Source: Leptolyngbya sp. SIO1E4 (lineage in GTDB: Bacteria; Cyanobacteriota; Cyanobacteriia; Phormidesmidales; Phormidesmidaceae). Taken from it: 64,000 nt of DNA. The notes below the pieces were generated by a model. The model was not told where the DNA came from. It saw only the letters and a list, made by a program, of their open reading frames with translations, and ran no database searches. Shown here one piece after another: positions 53,267 to 62,731 of the stretch. Positions within the stretch are counted from its first letter, which is position 1. Each line of letters starts with the position of its first letter. The stretch lies in NCBI GenBank assembly GCA_010672825.2, contig JAAHFU020000003.1, positions 744,001-808,000 on the forward strand. Direction: 5' to 3'. A program made the position numbers and the translations under genes.

Positions 53267-54988
53267 TTAAGGATTTTCGAGCAGCTTTATGGCCACCATA
53301 CCTTCTTGTAAAGATGAGTTGCTACCATATCCCCCCATAAAGATAGGGCCCAAATGCGCGGTGAGGGGCTGCCCTGCTTGTTCGATAACCCGCAGCCACG
53401 GAAACCGATTGAACAGCAGTGGGGCTAGATGAGGCCAGTCAATATAGGCCAGATTGCCGTAGGGTTCATCCAGATTATTCAGCAGTTTTGCAAACCCAGG
53501 CTGCTCTGGCAAGGAAGACTCATTTTCTGCCTTTAGCACTTGTTGCAAGCCTGCCAGGGAGGTTGAGAACACCTCGTAGTCACTAATCTGAGTATGCACA
53601 CCAATCACTTGCGTGTTGAGGCTGGCAGGGCTGTCAGGGGCCGTCAGGATGAGGGAAAGTTGAGTCCAGGCCGTAATGTCTTTATCCCCCAAGCGAACGT
53701 GACTGACGTTAAGCCCCTGCTGTTGAGCCAAATCATCCAGGGCGCTAAAGGGAACCTCAGGGTTTGATTGGGAAGCCAGGATCCAGGTTGGTGTTCTCCC
53801 GGCAATTAAGCCCAGCGCATATTCTCCTTGCATCGTGTCCCACAGTTGGGAGGGGGTGATGTCTGACGGCAGCGATAAAGACGCTAAGAAGGCTTTGAGT
53901 GATCGCTGAACGATACGATACCCACCAATATTCTCGGCCGTTTCGGGCAAAAACTCAGGCAGATTGATGCCAGATGCGGCAAAGAGAGTTTCTGCAGGCA
54001 ATATATTGAGGATCTTGCTGGGTTGGTGAATCGCCTGACTCGCCTTAAAGGCTGTCCCAGGGGCGGCCGCAACGGTGGTGTCGCCAAGCAACCCAGTCGG
54101 GATAGCCCGAAACGACATGAAGAAATGGTGGGCTCTGCGTCCACTTTCAGCCAATGATGAGGTCAGTTCAGGGTCCTCTAGACCCAGCCAGGTCAGTAAG
54201 GCGGGAGCATTTGCATAGAGCCAACCAATTCGATTGGAGGGTAAGGCTTTTATCGATGCTCGGTAGGTGGATTCTTTGGCGAGGCTAACGTCTGGCGCTT
54301 GAAAGGTGGCGATCGCCTGACGCAAAACTTGGGGATGATTTGCCAGGAGGACATAGCGATCACCAATGACCACAGAGGCAAGAGACTCAAGTTTTATGGC
54401 TGCCTGGTCAAATACGTTGATGCTGCCGAAGACAGGGGGGTCGGGTTTTTGGTCATAAATCAGGGGAATCCCTGAAACTGTTTCAAAGAATAAGCTGCGG
54501 CCTGAAATCGCTCGCTTTTGCCAGAGCAAATGGACGGCTTCCCGAGCCTGTTGGCCATCCTGACAGCTTAAGACCGCCAGGTAGCCAGCCTGTTGGCCGT
54601 TACCGCTGTCATGATCCAGGTCTGTCGTCGTTACCGCGATCGTGACTTCCTGATCAAGCCAGGGAAGTACATCTGTGTCATAATCCCAGCCCACTGCATC
54701 GGTCAGGGTCGTTTTCAGGGACTGCCATTCTTGCCGTGCTTCAGACCGCTTTCCAGACGGTGTCAGCACCTGTCGCAGCCGCCATACGCGATCAGGGCGA
54801 GCTAACAGCGAGACCATTAAGGGCGCTTGTCGGGGCACAAACTGTGCCGCGGTGGGAATCTCCTGCCCGCCCCTAGCCATCAATCCCCGCGGATTTTGGG
54901 CGGTTAATCCCCAAAATCCAGCGATGCCTACTAACAAAAGCAGCCCTGCTACCAGAGCGATCGCCGAAAAAAAGGTACGAGATTTCAT
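53267..54988 (-). CDS. DUF3352 exported/membrane-anchored protein
   Basis: 573 residues from ATG 54988 (MKSRTFFSAIALVAGLLLLVGIAG), which puts the single N-terminal membrane segment at the start; the frame extends 16 codons further upstream without need. The pattern of the periplasmic part matches cyanobacterial DUF3352 proteins: AQFVPRQAPLMVSLLARPDRV, VGWDYDTDVLPWLDQEVTIAV, GDRYVLLANHPQVLRQAI, and the final GPIFMGGYGS. The function of the family is unknown. The next STAS gene lies 134 bases downstream. Confidence 0.85.
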   Translation of the reverse strand: MKSRTFFSAIALVAGLLLLVGIAGFWGLTAQNPRGLMARGGQEIPTAAQFVPRQAPLMVSLLARPDRVWRLRQVLTPSGKRSEARQEWQSLKTTLTDAVGWDYDTDVLPWLDQEVTIAVTTTDLDHDSGNGQQAGYLAVLSCQDGQQAREAVHLLWQKRAISGRSLFFETVSGIPLIYDQKPDPPVFGSINVFDQAAIKLESLASVVIGDRYVLLANHPQVLRQAIATFQAPDVSLAKESTYRASIKALPSNRIGWLYANAPALLTWLGLEDPELTSSLAESGRRAHHFFMSFRAIPTGLLGDTTVAAAPGTAFKASQAIHQPSKILNILPAETLFAASGINLPEFLPETAENIGGYRIVQRSLKAFLASLSLPSDITPSQLWDTMQGEYALGLIAGRTPTWILASQSNPEVPFSALDDLAQQQGLNVSHVRLGDKDITAWTQLSLILTAPDSPASLNTQVIGVHTQISDYEVFSTSLAGLQQVLKAENESSLPEQPGFAKLLNNLDEPYGNLAYIDWPHLAPLLFNRFPWLRVIEQAGQPLTAHLGPIFMGGYGSNSSLQEGMVAIKLLENP

Positions 54989-55036
54989 ATGGCCCCTTTT
55001 GATGGTGCGCTGGAGTCCCAACGGGCATTGACTCAA

Positions 55037-55553
55037 TGAATGTTCTAGCCCGTTAATACTGTATTATCCCATCGGTAATTCCTTATACTCCATAGCCGTA
55101 GAACTACTACAGAATCCAGGAAATGGGTTGAGCAACCACCGTTAGATTTACCCAGCAGGGGGTTTAGAATAGTATGTTTGCACCACAACAGGTCATCCAA
55201 CTAGCACCGCCTACACAGGTCAGGGTATCTATGGCTTTGGTCAGTTGAGTCCAGGACATCTCGGTCAAGACAGGGTCTAGGGTTTGGGGTCTAGGGTGCA
55301 CTTTATCCCCATGCAAACCGCTATGCCCATAGCCCTGCGCAGTTTGGTCAATGACATCTCGTTTGCTTGAGGGGAACAGGAAACTCAGTGTCAGAACTGG
55401 GTGCACCAGACTGAAAGGAAGCACTTGCTGACAGCTTGATCACCTCATTCCTGTTCTTATGTTGCTGAGTTCTTGCATCCGAGCTTGGGTCTGGCTCCTA
55501 TGCTCAGTCACGTACTAGGCCAGCAAAATCCCGCCTGTTGTCTCGCTACACCG
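55037..55553. other. Intergenic region
   Basis: 517 bases. A repeated phrase (cagggtctagggtttggggtctaggg) occurs at 55269-55300. Small frames on both strands have no ribosome site or recognised family. Nothing else seen. Confidence 0.4.
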
Positions 55554-56237
55554 TTAGAATTCGTAGCCGAAGTGTTGAATCGTCCAGGCAAAGCGATCGG
55601 CGATGACCTGGCGAGTTTCATCGTCATAAAATTCGCGATAAGAAGGTTTATCGCTGACGTTATGTACAGCAGGCTGTGGCATCGTAACGCCCAGCTTTTT
55701 GCCGATATGCTGTATGTCCTGATTAAGCGTTTCAACGCGACCGATAAAATCAACTAAAATCTGACCGTTGCGATCGCAGTACCATTCCTTTAGATTTTGG
55801 GCTTCACATTCATTAATATGCGTGCGCCCAAAATCGCTAAGGATAAACTCCCGAAAGCTTCCACATTGCTCTACGACTTTAGTTAGCTGGGCAGTAGCTT
55901 TATACCTTTTCCCTTTCCGCAACCACCAGCAATAAGACGACGCCATCAGATCCCATGGATTGCGCGTGAAGGCAAAGGTGAAATGGCTGTGCCAAATGCG
56001 CTCACCCAAAATCCCCTTCGTTTCGCGAGCTGTGGCGTGCTTTGGCACTTTGAACCGGGTTCCCTGGGAGGGCTGTGGCCAAGTCGTGTTTCTCAAAGCC
56101 GCCCGAACAGAGGTACCTGCCGTTTTAGGCACATGAATAAAGATATATTGATTGTCGTGATCTACCGCAATGCTAGATTTTTGAGGGTTTAACCAGCGTA
56201 ATAGTTTTGTGGTCACAGTTTTTGTTGATACAAGCAA
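55554..56237 (-). CDS. Sulfotransferase-family protein
   Basis: 227 residues. The PAPS 5'-phosphosulfate loop is FIHVPKTAGTSVRAAL near residue 33, and the 3'-phosphate site is FAFTRNPWDLMASSYCWW near 92. The rest (YDDETRQVIADRFAWTIQHFGYEF at the end) fits the group that includes bacterial carbohydrate and heparan-type sulfotransferases. Its substrate may be a surface polysaccharide; it could modify the polymer produced by the cluster at 2979-24114, but it is not linked to it. Confidence 0.85.
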   Translation of the reverse strand: MLVSTKTVTTKLLRWLNPQKSSIAVDHDNQYIFIHVPKTAGTSVRAALRNTTWPQPSQGTRFKVPKHATARETKGILGERIWHSHFTFAFTRNPWDLMASSYCWWLRKGKRYKATAQLTKVVEQCGSFREFILSDFGRTHINECEAQNLKEWYCDRNGQILVDFIGRVETLNQDIQHIGKKLGVTMPQPAVHNVSDKPSYREFYDDETRQVIADRFAWTIQHFGYEF

Positions 56238-56567
56238 GTTTAATCTGCCCCTTTCAAAGTGGCTTGTATCAGCTTTTGACCTGGCTACAGCACAACCAGT
56301 AGATAGACGTAAAAGCTTCCTATATAGCGGTTTTTGTTCAGATAAAGCACGCCCAGACAGCGAACTCTAACCTCTGTCTTGAGCAAGATATGCCGAACTT
56401 AACTGAACAAGGCAATGTAAAGCGTTTTGAATGTACTACCCAGTACAATTTAGGATCCAACACAATTTAGGGGCGTCACCCTTAGCGATGACGCCCCTAA
56501 AAACCCTTTGCAGGCCCAATGATTATGAGGAATGCGACCCCTGAGAAATCACCTAAAGTTGTTCCCC
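56238..56567. other. Intergenic region, LexA to sulfotransferase
   Basis: 330 bases. Contains the hairpin at 56466-56501; otherwise nothing seen. The palindrome-free left part is the likely promoter of the sulfotransferase gene. Confidence 0.4.
56466..56501 (-). terminator. Hairpin downstream of lexA
   Basis: TTTAGGGGCGTCA and TGACGCCCCTAAA form a 13-pair perfect stem with a 10-base loop, 67 bases after the lexA stop. Confidence 0.65.
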
Positions 56568-57173
56568 TCAACTGTCTAAATAGTTGCGCCAGACAGCCAC
56601 CAGCTTCCCTTGGATCTCGACCTGATTAGCCGGAAATTCCTGAACCGGATAGTTTGGGTTCGCAGGTTTAAGCTGAATCTGATTCTTGAGGCGGTGAAAA
56701 TACTTTAGGGTTGTGCCATCTTCAACCAGGGCCGCAACGATAGTCCCTTCACGAATCCCTTGGGGATCTTTCACCGGACGCATAATGACGATGTCTCCTT
56801 CGCTGATCATCGCCTCAATCATGCTGTCTCCCTGTACCCGCAGAGCATAGTCTCCTACTTTCAGCGGCAGCCCTGCCAGGTCAAGTCGCTCGACATCATC
56901 GGTGAAAGCGGTGCTGACATAACCAGCGGCAATGATGCCTCGGATAGGCACCCCCTGGTTGGTTTGCAGGATACGAATAGTACGAGCTTGCCCTTCTGTC
57001 CACTCGATGTAGCCTTTTTTACGGAGATGATCCAGCCGACTTTGAATAGGGGCTGGAGACTTTAACCCCATGGCTCGCATCATTTGACGAATTGAAGGCG
57101 AGTGCTGGTTGCCTCGAATATAGTCAACCAGCCAGTCGTATAGCTCTTGTTGGGCATCTGTAAGGGCTTCCAT
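56568..57173 (-). CDS. lexA: LexA-type repressor
   Basis: 201 residues. The N-terminal winged helix (about 1-68; QQELYDWLVDYIRGNQHSPSIRQMMRAMG) binds operators. The C-terminal S24 domain has the Ala83-Gly84 cleavage bond in IIAAGYVS, Ser117 in QGDSMIEAMI and Lys157 in TTLKYFHR. All residues for RecA-stimulated self-cleavage are therefore present, unlike the LexA of some cyanobacteria, which lost them. It is expected to control DNA repair genes. I did not find a clear operator upstream of it in the window. Confidence 0.95.
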   Translation of the reverse strand: MEALTDAQQELYDWLVDYIRGNQHSPSIRQMMRAMGLKSPAPIQSRLDHLRKKGYIEWTEGQARTIRILQTNQGVPIRGIIAAGYVSTAFTDDVERLDLAGLPLKVGDYALRVQGDSMIEAMISEGDIVIMRPVKDPQGIREGTIVAALVEDGTTLKYFHRLKNQIQLKPANPNYPVQEFPANQVEIQGKLVAVWRNYLDS

Positions 57174-57260
57174 CGCAGCGATTCCCAGAACGACTTCCTT
57201 AATCAGAACAAGCGTACCAACTTCTGCGAAGGTTGTCCACTTTCTCCTAAAAAATGTGTA

Positions 57261-59042
57261 CTACTTTTGACGTCTCACCCCCATTTGAACTTGCCAGAGC
57301 CCAGCATAAATCCCCTGGCGTTCTAGCAATGCCTCATGGGTGCCCCATTCAACGAGTTGTCCATGTTCCATAACATAGATGCGGTCTGCGTTGCGAATTG
57401 TAGATAGACGGTGGGCGATCGCCAGGGTCGTGCGATTTTGAGTAATTTTTTCGAGGGAGCGTTGAATGGCTGCTTCGGTTTCGTTGTCGACCGCTGAAGT
57501 GGCCTCATCTAGCACTAAAATGGGCGGGTTTTTGAGAATCGCGCGGGCGATCGCCAGTCGCTGGCGCTGCCCGCCAGAGAGTTTCTGCCCCCGTTCACCC
57601 ACAATGGTGTTGTAGCCATTGGGCAAATGGGTAATAAAGTCATGGGCTTCTGCGATGCGAGCCGCGGCCTCAATCGCATGTTGGTCGGCATCAAAGGTGC
57701 CATACGCGATGTTTTCGGCAACCGTGCCATGAAAGAGAAACACATCTTGGCTCACGAGCCCAATCGCCTGTCGCAGATCTTGAGGGGCCAGTTCACGAAT
57801 ATCAATATCGTCAAGGGTAATACGACCCGCAGTCACTTCATAAAAGCGCAATAACAGCTTCACGAGCGTGCTTTTACCTGACCCGGTAGACCCGACAATG
57901 GCAACGGTGTGGCCAGCGGGCACCTTCAGGGTCAAATGCTGAGTCACAGGGGCCTGCGGGGTGTAGGCAAAGGTGACATCCTCAAAGCGAATTTCACCCT
58001 TTACATGACTCACAGGCAAACGCCGTTGGCCTGGATGCAGGGTGATGGGGGTATCCAACAAATCCATCACGCGGTTGGTGGAGGCCATTGCTCGCTGGTA
58101 CTCATCCAGCGTCTCCCCCAGGCGGGTTAGGGGCCACAATAGGCGCTGGGTCAGGAATACTAATACGCTGTAGGTGCCCACTGCTAACTGCCCGTCTACA
58201 GCCAGTTGACCGCCGTAGAGAAGCGTGGCGGTAAAGCCAACCAAAATCAGAATTCGAATGAGGGGAATAAAGGCGGCGCTAAACGCGATCGCCTGGCGAT
58301 TGCTTAAACGGTAAGCGTCGCTGTCTTCCCGCACTCGGTCGATTTCGTAGAGTTCGGCGGTAAAGCTCTTAATCGTGAGCATGCCAGACAAATTATTAGA
58401 AAGGCGGCTATTCAGGATGCTGACGCGCTCTCGTACAGCTGCATAACGAGGTGCCAGAAACCGTTGAAAGGTGATCGCCCCCCAGACGATAAAGGGCATC
58501 GGCAAAACAGCCATCCAGGCCACGGCGGGGGCCATCACCCAAAAGGCACCCCCAATCAAAATAACCGTCGTAACCACCTGCAAAACTTCATTGGCCCCTT
58601 TATCCAGGAAGCGTTCTAGCTGGTTAACATCGTCATTCAGCACCGCCATTAGTCGCCCAGTGCTGCGTTCCTCAAAATAGGCCAGCTCTAAGTCTTGCAG
58701 GTGGGTGTAGGCATCGATGCGCAAATCGCGCTGGATAGTCTGCGCCAAATTACGCCAGAGCACCGAATAGGCATATTCAAAGGCAGACTCTAACCCCCAA
58801 ACAATCACGGTGAGCCCCGATAAGACTAAGAACTGCGCTGTGATCGTTTTGATACCCCAACCAGCAATCCAAGAGTTTTGCTGCTCGACCACCACATCCA
58901 CCGCTAAACCAATCAGAACCGGGGGAGCAAGGTCAAAAAATTTGTTGAATATCGAACAGAAGCTGGCTAGCCAAACAGCACGACGATGGGGGCGACTATA
59001 TCTCAGCAGACGGTTGAGGGGATGGGGGCGAGTCATAAACAC
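57261..59042 (-). CDS. ABC exporter half-transporter (fused TMD-NBD)
   Basis: 593 residues. Residues ~20-320 form a type IV exporter membrane domain with six helices; 340-590 form the ATPase with Walker [11 protein letters not shown]-loop VSQDVFLFH, signature [16 protein letters not shown], Walker [13 protein letters not shown] and the H-loop His in IAHRLSTI. It resembles the MsbA/multidrug exporter group. The substrate is unknown; no partner half is adjacent, so it may work as a homodimer. A later Met (residue 3, MTRPHPL) could be the start. Confidence 0.93.
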   Translation of the reverse strand: MFMTRPHPLNRLLRYSRPHRRAVWLASFCSIFNKFFDLAPPVLIGLAVDVVVEQQNSWIAGWGIKTITAQFLVLSGLTVIVWGLESAFEYAYSVLWRNLAQTIQRDLRIDAYTHLQDLELAYFEERSTGRLMAVLNDDVNQLERFLDKGANEVLQVVTTVILIGGAFWVMAPAVAWMAVLPMPFIVWGAITFQRFLAPRYAAVRERVSILNSRLSNNLSGMLTIKSFTAELYEIDRVREDSDAYRLSNRQAIAFSAAFIPLIRILILVGFTATLLYGGQLAVDGQLAVGTYSVLVFLTQRLLWPLTRLGETLDEYQRAMASTNRVMDLLDTPITLHPGQRRLPVSHVKGEIRFEDVTFAYTPQAPVTQHLTLKVPAGHTVAIVGSTGSGKSTLVKLLLRFYEVTAGRITLDDIDIRELAPQDLRQAIGLVSQDVFLFHGTVAENIAYGTFDADQHAIEAAARIAEAHDFITHLPNGYNTIVGERGQKLSGGQRQRLAIARAILKNPPILVLDEATSAVDNETEAAIQRSLEKITQNRTTLAIAHRLSTIRNADRIYVMEHGQLVEWGTHEALLERQGIYAGLWQVQMGVRRQK

Positions 59043-60199
59043 AGAAGGAGCAAGGATTACAAGAACCAGTTAGGGGACTGTAAGGGGACAGGCTGCCTCT
59101 CACAGGAGACTTTTCAGGGGATTGAGGAATATCTGTGATCGTTGCGATCGTCACAAACCCTGATGAACTCTATGGTGAATAAAGGTGTCGCTACTGTACA
59201 GCGTTTTGCCGATATCTGTCGGCGATCGCGGGTATTCAAAGCCTTGCCCCCATCCAAGCGTCTGCTTTTCTATCTCCTTTTAGCCTTTAGTGATTTAGGT
59301 GTAATCCGAGGGTTGACGTGAGTATTTTGAAACCAACTTATGATACCTCTGAATATTAAAAGCTAGACCTTTTTATGTCTGAGTAAGGGTTGAGTAAGGG
59401 GATTGAACACAGTTATTGAAAGCAGGTATTTAAATCCAATGGGTAGTTATAGGCGTACCTTGGCATAGCACAGAGTTTTGGTTTAGAGATAAGTGAGATC
59501 GCAACTCACTCTAATCGCCCTAGTCACCCTAGGGTTGACCAATCTAATGACTGCGATAGAAATTGCATAATCTGCAGGAAGCTACCTAGCCTGTGACGGC
59601 TTAAATTCTCGGTAGTAGCGCCCTTATAAACTTCAATTTTTGAGCAGGGGATCCTGCCTAAAAGGGGTAAAACAGCAATAATCAAGTATTCTTAGCAGAC
59701 AAAGTAGGATCTTACGGCTTAGAGAATTCAGCTTTTGTATGGATGTTATCTCTGTACTGAGCTTCGAGAATTAGACTGTTTTAACCTCATATTAGTGTAT
59801 TCATTGTGTGCTCTTTATCTTCGGGGTATCGATTGTTGCCCACTCCCTTTGAGTAGTTTATGTTGTTTTGAAATCCAACTGCTATCCTGAATCCGTATCA
59901 ATTGATGAGCCCATCTATGGGCTTTTTGGGATCGCGAGGTAGAGGTGTCTACAGGAAAACTCGATAAGGTCATGCTTTCTGGTCCGACAACACAGTTGTT
60001 GGACGTTTTCTAGAGACTGGTTTTCACGTAATCTCTCTCGCTCTAAAACGGAAGCGTTAGGGCTATTTAATCAGTAGACCTTGATGATAAATCCTCTAAT
60101 TTTGACAAATATTTTGATGCTGCTAATGGCTCTGGTCTTGTTCCAGTGGCCGGGGCGATCGCAGCGTTATTGAAAAATCGTCCTCAACTAAAGGAGTCA
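59043..60199. other. Long non-coding region upstream of the repeat protein
   Basis: 1157 bases with no convincing gene on either strand. A hairpin AGCCCA-tcta-TGGGCT followed by TTTT sits at 59908-59927 and could end a small RNA or separate the regions. A few HIP1 sites occur near 59220. No tRNA seen. The bases just before 60200 must contain the promoter of the repeat protein. Confidence 0.45.
59908..59928 (+). terminator. Stand-alone Rho-independent terminator
   Basis: Six-pair stem (AGCCCA/TGGGCT), four-base loop, then TTTT, with no gene in front of it on this strand for more than 800 bases. Confidence 0.6.
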
Positions 60200-60202
60200 A
60201 TG

Positions 60203-62641
60203 ATGGTAAGTACGGTTCAGTCTGGCGTCACGAGTGTTGGTTTGGACTTAGACCTGCTAGCGTCGGCGGCAAATCTTGTTCTTGTGGATAGCGAAAACGT
60301 TAATCCAACCGTTGCCGAGGGCTTTCAAATCGGGTTCGGCATTAATGATGCCTCTGATTTCACTTACACCATCGATCCGTTTACCCCCGTCAGCGGCACG
60401 ATTGGGCATATGGGCACCCTCAATCTCAGCACTGACGGAGATGACACAACGGCAGAACTGTCAATCGGCAACTTCTCCATCGGCTTTGATGAGACCCGAG
60501 TCTCTGAGACTGCCAGTGGCTTTTTCATCACCGATACCCTTGAAAACAATGGCGTCGAGATTTTGTTTGATATCAGTACACCGGGAACGGTCACTGCCAC
60601 CCCAGAGGCACTGACCATTGATGAAACTGATTTGCTAGTAGCGCCAGAATTTGCCACGGTCTTAACCGATTTAGAACTTGCTGCCGATGACCTGACAGGG
60701 GCTGATGTCGGTGACGCGATCGTCGAGGCGAATGCCATAGAAACGCCTGGCGAACCGTCTCCTACACCAACCTCAAGTACCGTTCAGGCAGGGGTTACCA
60801 GCGTTGGGCTGGATTTAGAACTATTAGCATCGGCGGCAAACCTCGTTCTGGTTGATACGGAAAATACTGAACCGCCTACCTCTGAGAACTTTCTAGTTGG
60901 GTTTGGCATTACAGAGGCTTCTGATTTCACTTACACCGGTGAGCCATTTACCCCCATCAGTGGCACGATTGCGCATACCGGCACCCTTAATCTCAGTACT
61001 GACGGAGACGACACGACAACAGAGCTGTCAATCGGCAACTTCTCCATCGGCTTTGATGAGACCCGAGCCTCTGAGACTGCCAGTGGCTTTTTCATCACCG
61101 ATACCCTTGAAGACAATGGCGTCGAGATTTTGTTTGATATCAGTGCACCGGGAACGGTCACTGCCACCTCCGACGCGCTGACCATTGATGGCACTAATTT
61201 GCTGGTAGCGCCAGAATTTGCCACGGTCTTAACCGATTTAGAACTTGCTGCCGATGACCTGACAGGGGCTGATGTCGGTGACGCAATCGTTGAGGCTAAT
61301 GCCGTAGAAACGCCTAACGAACCGACCTCAGGCACGGTTCAGTCAGGGGTTACCAGCGTTGGGTTGGATTTAGACTTGCTGGCATCAGCGGCAAATCTTG
61401 TGCTTGTGGACACTGAAAACACTGAACCACCGGTTTCTGATGATTTTCAAGTGGGGTTTGGCATTACGGATACCTCTGACTTTACGTACGAACCTGAGCC
61501 GTTTGCCCCTGTCAGTGGCACCATTGAGCACACGGGCATCCTGAATCTCAGCACTGATGGAGACGACACGACAACAGAGTTGTCAATCGGCAACTTCTCC
61601 ATCGGCTTTGATGAGACCCGAGCCTCTGAGACCGCCAGTGGCTTCTTCATCACCGATACCCTTGAAGACAACGGTGTCGAGATTTTGTTTGATATCAGTA
61701 CACCAGGAACGGTCACTGCCACCTCTGACGCGCTGACTATTGATGGCACTAACTTGCTGGTAGCGCCAGAATTCGCGACGGTCTTAACGGATTTAGAACT
61801 TGCTACCGATGACCTGACAGGGACTGATGTCGGTGATGCCAGCATCAATGCGTTGAGTTCTCAAGAGACAGCGGACAGTGGCTATTTCAATTTTGCTCAG
61901 TTCACTCAGTTTCAGCTGCTCGATGAAGGCGTTGAGATTCCCCTGACTCCAACAGAAGTGAACGGGATTGATCTGGCTCAGATATTTGATGAAACGTTTT
62001 ATCTATCAAACAATCCAGATGTGGCCGCAGGCGTGACTGCCGGTACACTTAGCTCTGGGTATGAACACTTCGTCGGGTTCGGTCTGGCGGAAGGGCGCGA
62101 CCCCAGCATTCTCTTCGATGAAGCGTTTTACTTAGAGACTAACCCTGATGTAGCGCAGTCCGTGGAAGACGGCCTTGTCGCTAATGGTCTGGTGCATTTC
62201 CTCAATTTTGGAAGTGATGAGGGACGCGACCCGAGTGGGGCGTTCGATCAGGAAGATTACTTGACGGACAATCCAGATATTGCAGTCGCGATCGAGGAAG
62301 GGCTCGTTCAGAATGCTTTCACGCACTATGTTGAGTTTGGGGCGAATGAAAATCGACTTCCTAGCTTGGCTCTGTACAACGAAGCCTTTTACTTAGAGAC
62401 CAACCCGGATGTGGCTGAGGCTGTCGCGGCAGACGAAACCCTCACCAGTGGATTTGTCCACTATGTCAGCTTTGGTCAAGGAGAAGGGCGTGATCCGAGT
62501 GCGCTGTTTGATGAAAGTGCTTATTTAGAGGCCAACCCGGATGTGGCAACAGCCGTCTCCGAAGGCTTGTTTAGCAGCGGGTTTGAGCAATTCATTAAGG
62601 TTGGGCGAGCTGAGGGGCGTGATGCGATCGCAGTCGCTTAG
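60203..62641 (+). CDS. Secreted-looking repeat protein (three long modules plus five short ones)
   Basis: About 812 residues. I choose ATG 60203 because aaggag at 60191-60196 is six bases before it; the open frame reaches back to 60146 without a site. Three near-identical modules of ~185-190 residues (start VQSGVTSVGLDLDLLASAAN; also FSIGFDETRASETASGFFITDTL and FATVLTDLELA) are followed by five ~42-residue repeats of the form FDExFYLxxNPDVAxAVxxG...FVxFGxxEGRDPS. These short units occur in many large cyanobacterial surface proteins. No signal peptide is visible; the acidic, Asn/Asp/Gly-rich composition suggests an extracellular protein. Function unknown. Confidence 0.85.
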   Translation: MVSTVQSGVTSVGLDLDLLASAANLVLVDSENVNPTVAEGFQIGFGINDASDFTYTIDPFTPVSGTIGHMGTLNLSTDGDDTTAELSIGNFSIGFDETRVSETASGFFITDTLENNGVEILFDISTPGTVTATPEALTIDETDLLVAPEFATVLTDLELAADDLTGADVGDAIVEANAIETPGEPSPTPTSSTVQAGVTSVGLDLELLASAANLVLVDTENTEPPTSENFLVGFGITEASDFTYTGEPFTPISGTIAHTGTLNLSTDGDDTTTELSIGNFSIGFDETRASETASGFFITDTLEDNGVEILFDISAPGTVTATSDALTIDGTNLLVAPEFATVLTDLELAADDLTGADVGDAIVEANAVETPNEPTSGTVQSGVTSVGLDLDLLASAANLVLVDTENTEPPVSDDFQVGFGITDTSDFTYEPEPFAPVSGTIEHTGILNLSTDGDDTTTELSIGNFSIGFDETRASETASGFFITDTLEDNGVEILFDISTPGTVTATSDALTIDGTNLLVAPEFATVLTDLELATDDLTGTDVGDASINALSSQETADSGYFNFAQFTQFQLLDEGVEIPLTPTEVNGIDLAQIFDETFYLSNNPDVAAGVTAGTLSSGYEHFVGFGLAEGRDPSILFDEAFYLETNPDVAQSVEDGLVANGLVHFLNFGSDEGRDPSGAFDQEDYLTDNPDIAVAIEEGLVQNAFTHYVEFGANENRLPSLALYNEAFYLETNPDVAEAVAADETLTSGFVHYVSFGQGEGRDPSALFDESAYLEANPDVATAVSEGLFSSGFEQFIKVGRAEGRDAIAVA

Positions 62642-62656
62642 ATCGGTATAGATCAG

Positions 62657-62687
62657 ACTGAGGTGGGTGCTGAGCACCCACCTCAGT
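62657..62687 (+). terminator. Terminator after the repeat protein
   Basis: ACTGAGGTGGGTGCT and its complement form a 15-pair stem, followed shortly by CCATTTTTGTT. It is the shared terminator of two convergent genes. Confidence 0.85.
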
Positions 62688-62731
62688 GAGCCATTTTTGT
62701 TCTTCGTGAGTGGGTCTGAAAAAAATAGCGC

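Noticed and set aside
55164-55424. 86-codon minus-strand frame
   Set aside because: No ribosome site, odd composition and no family; probably chance.
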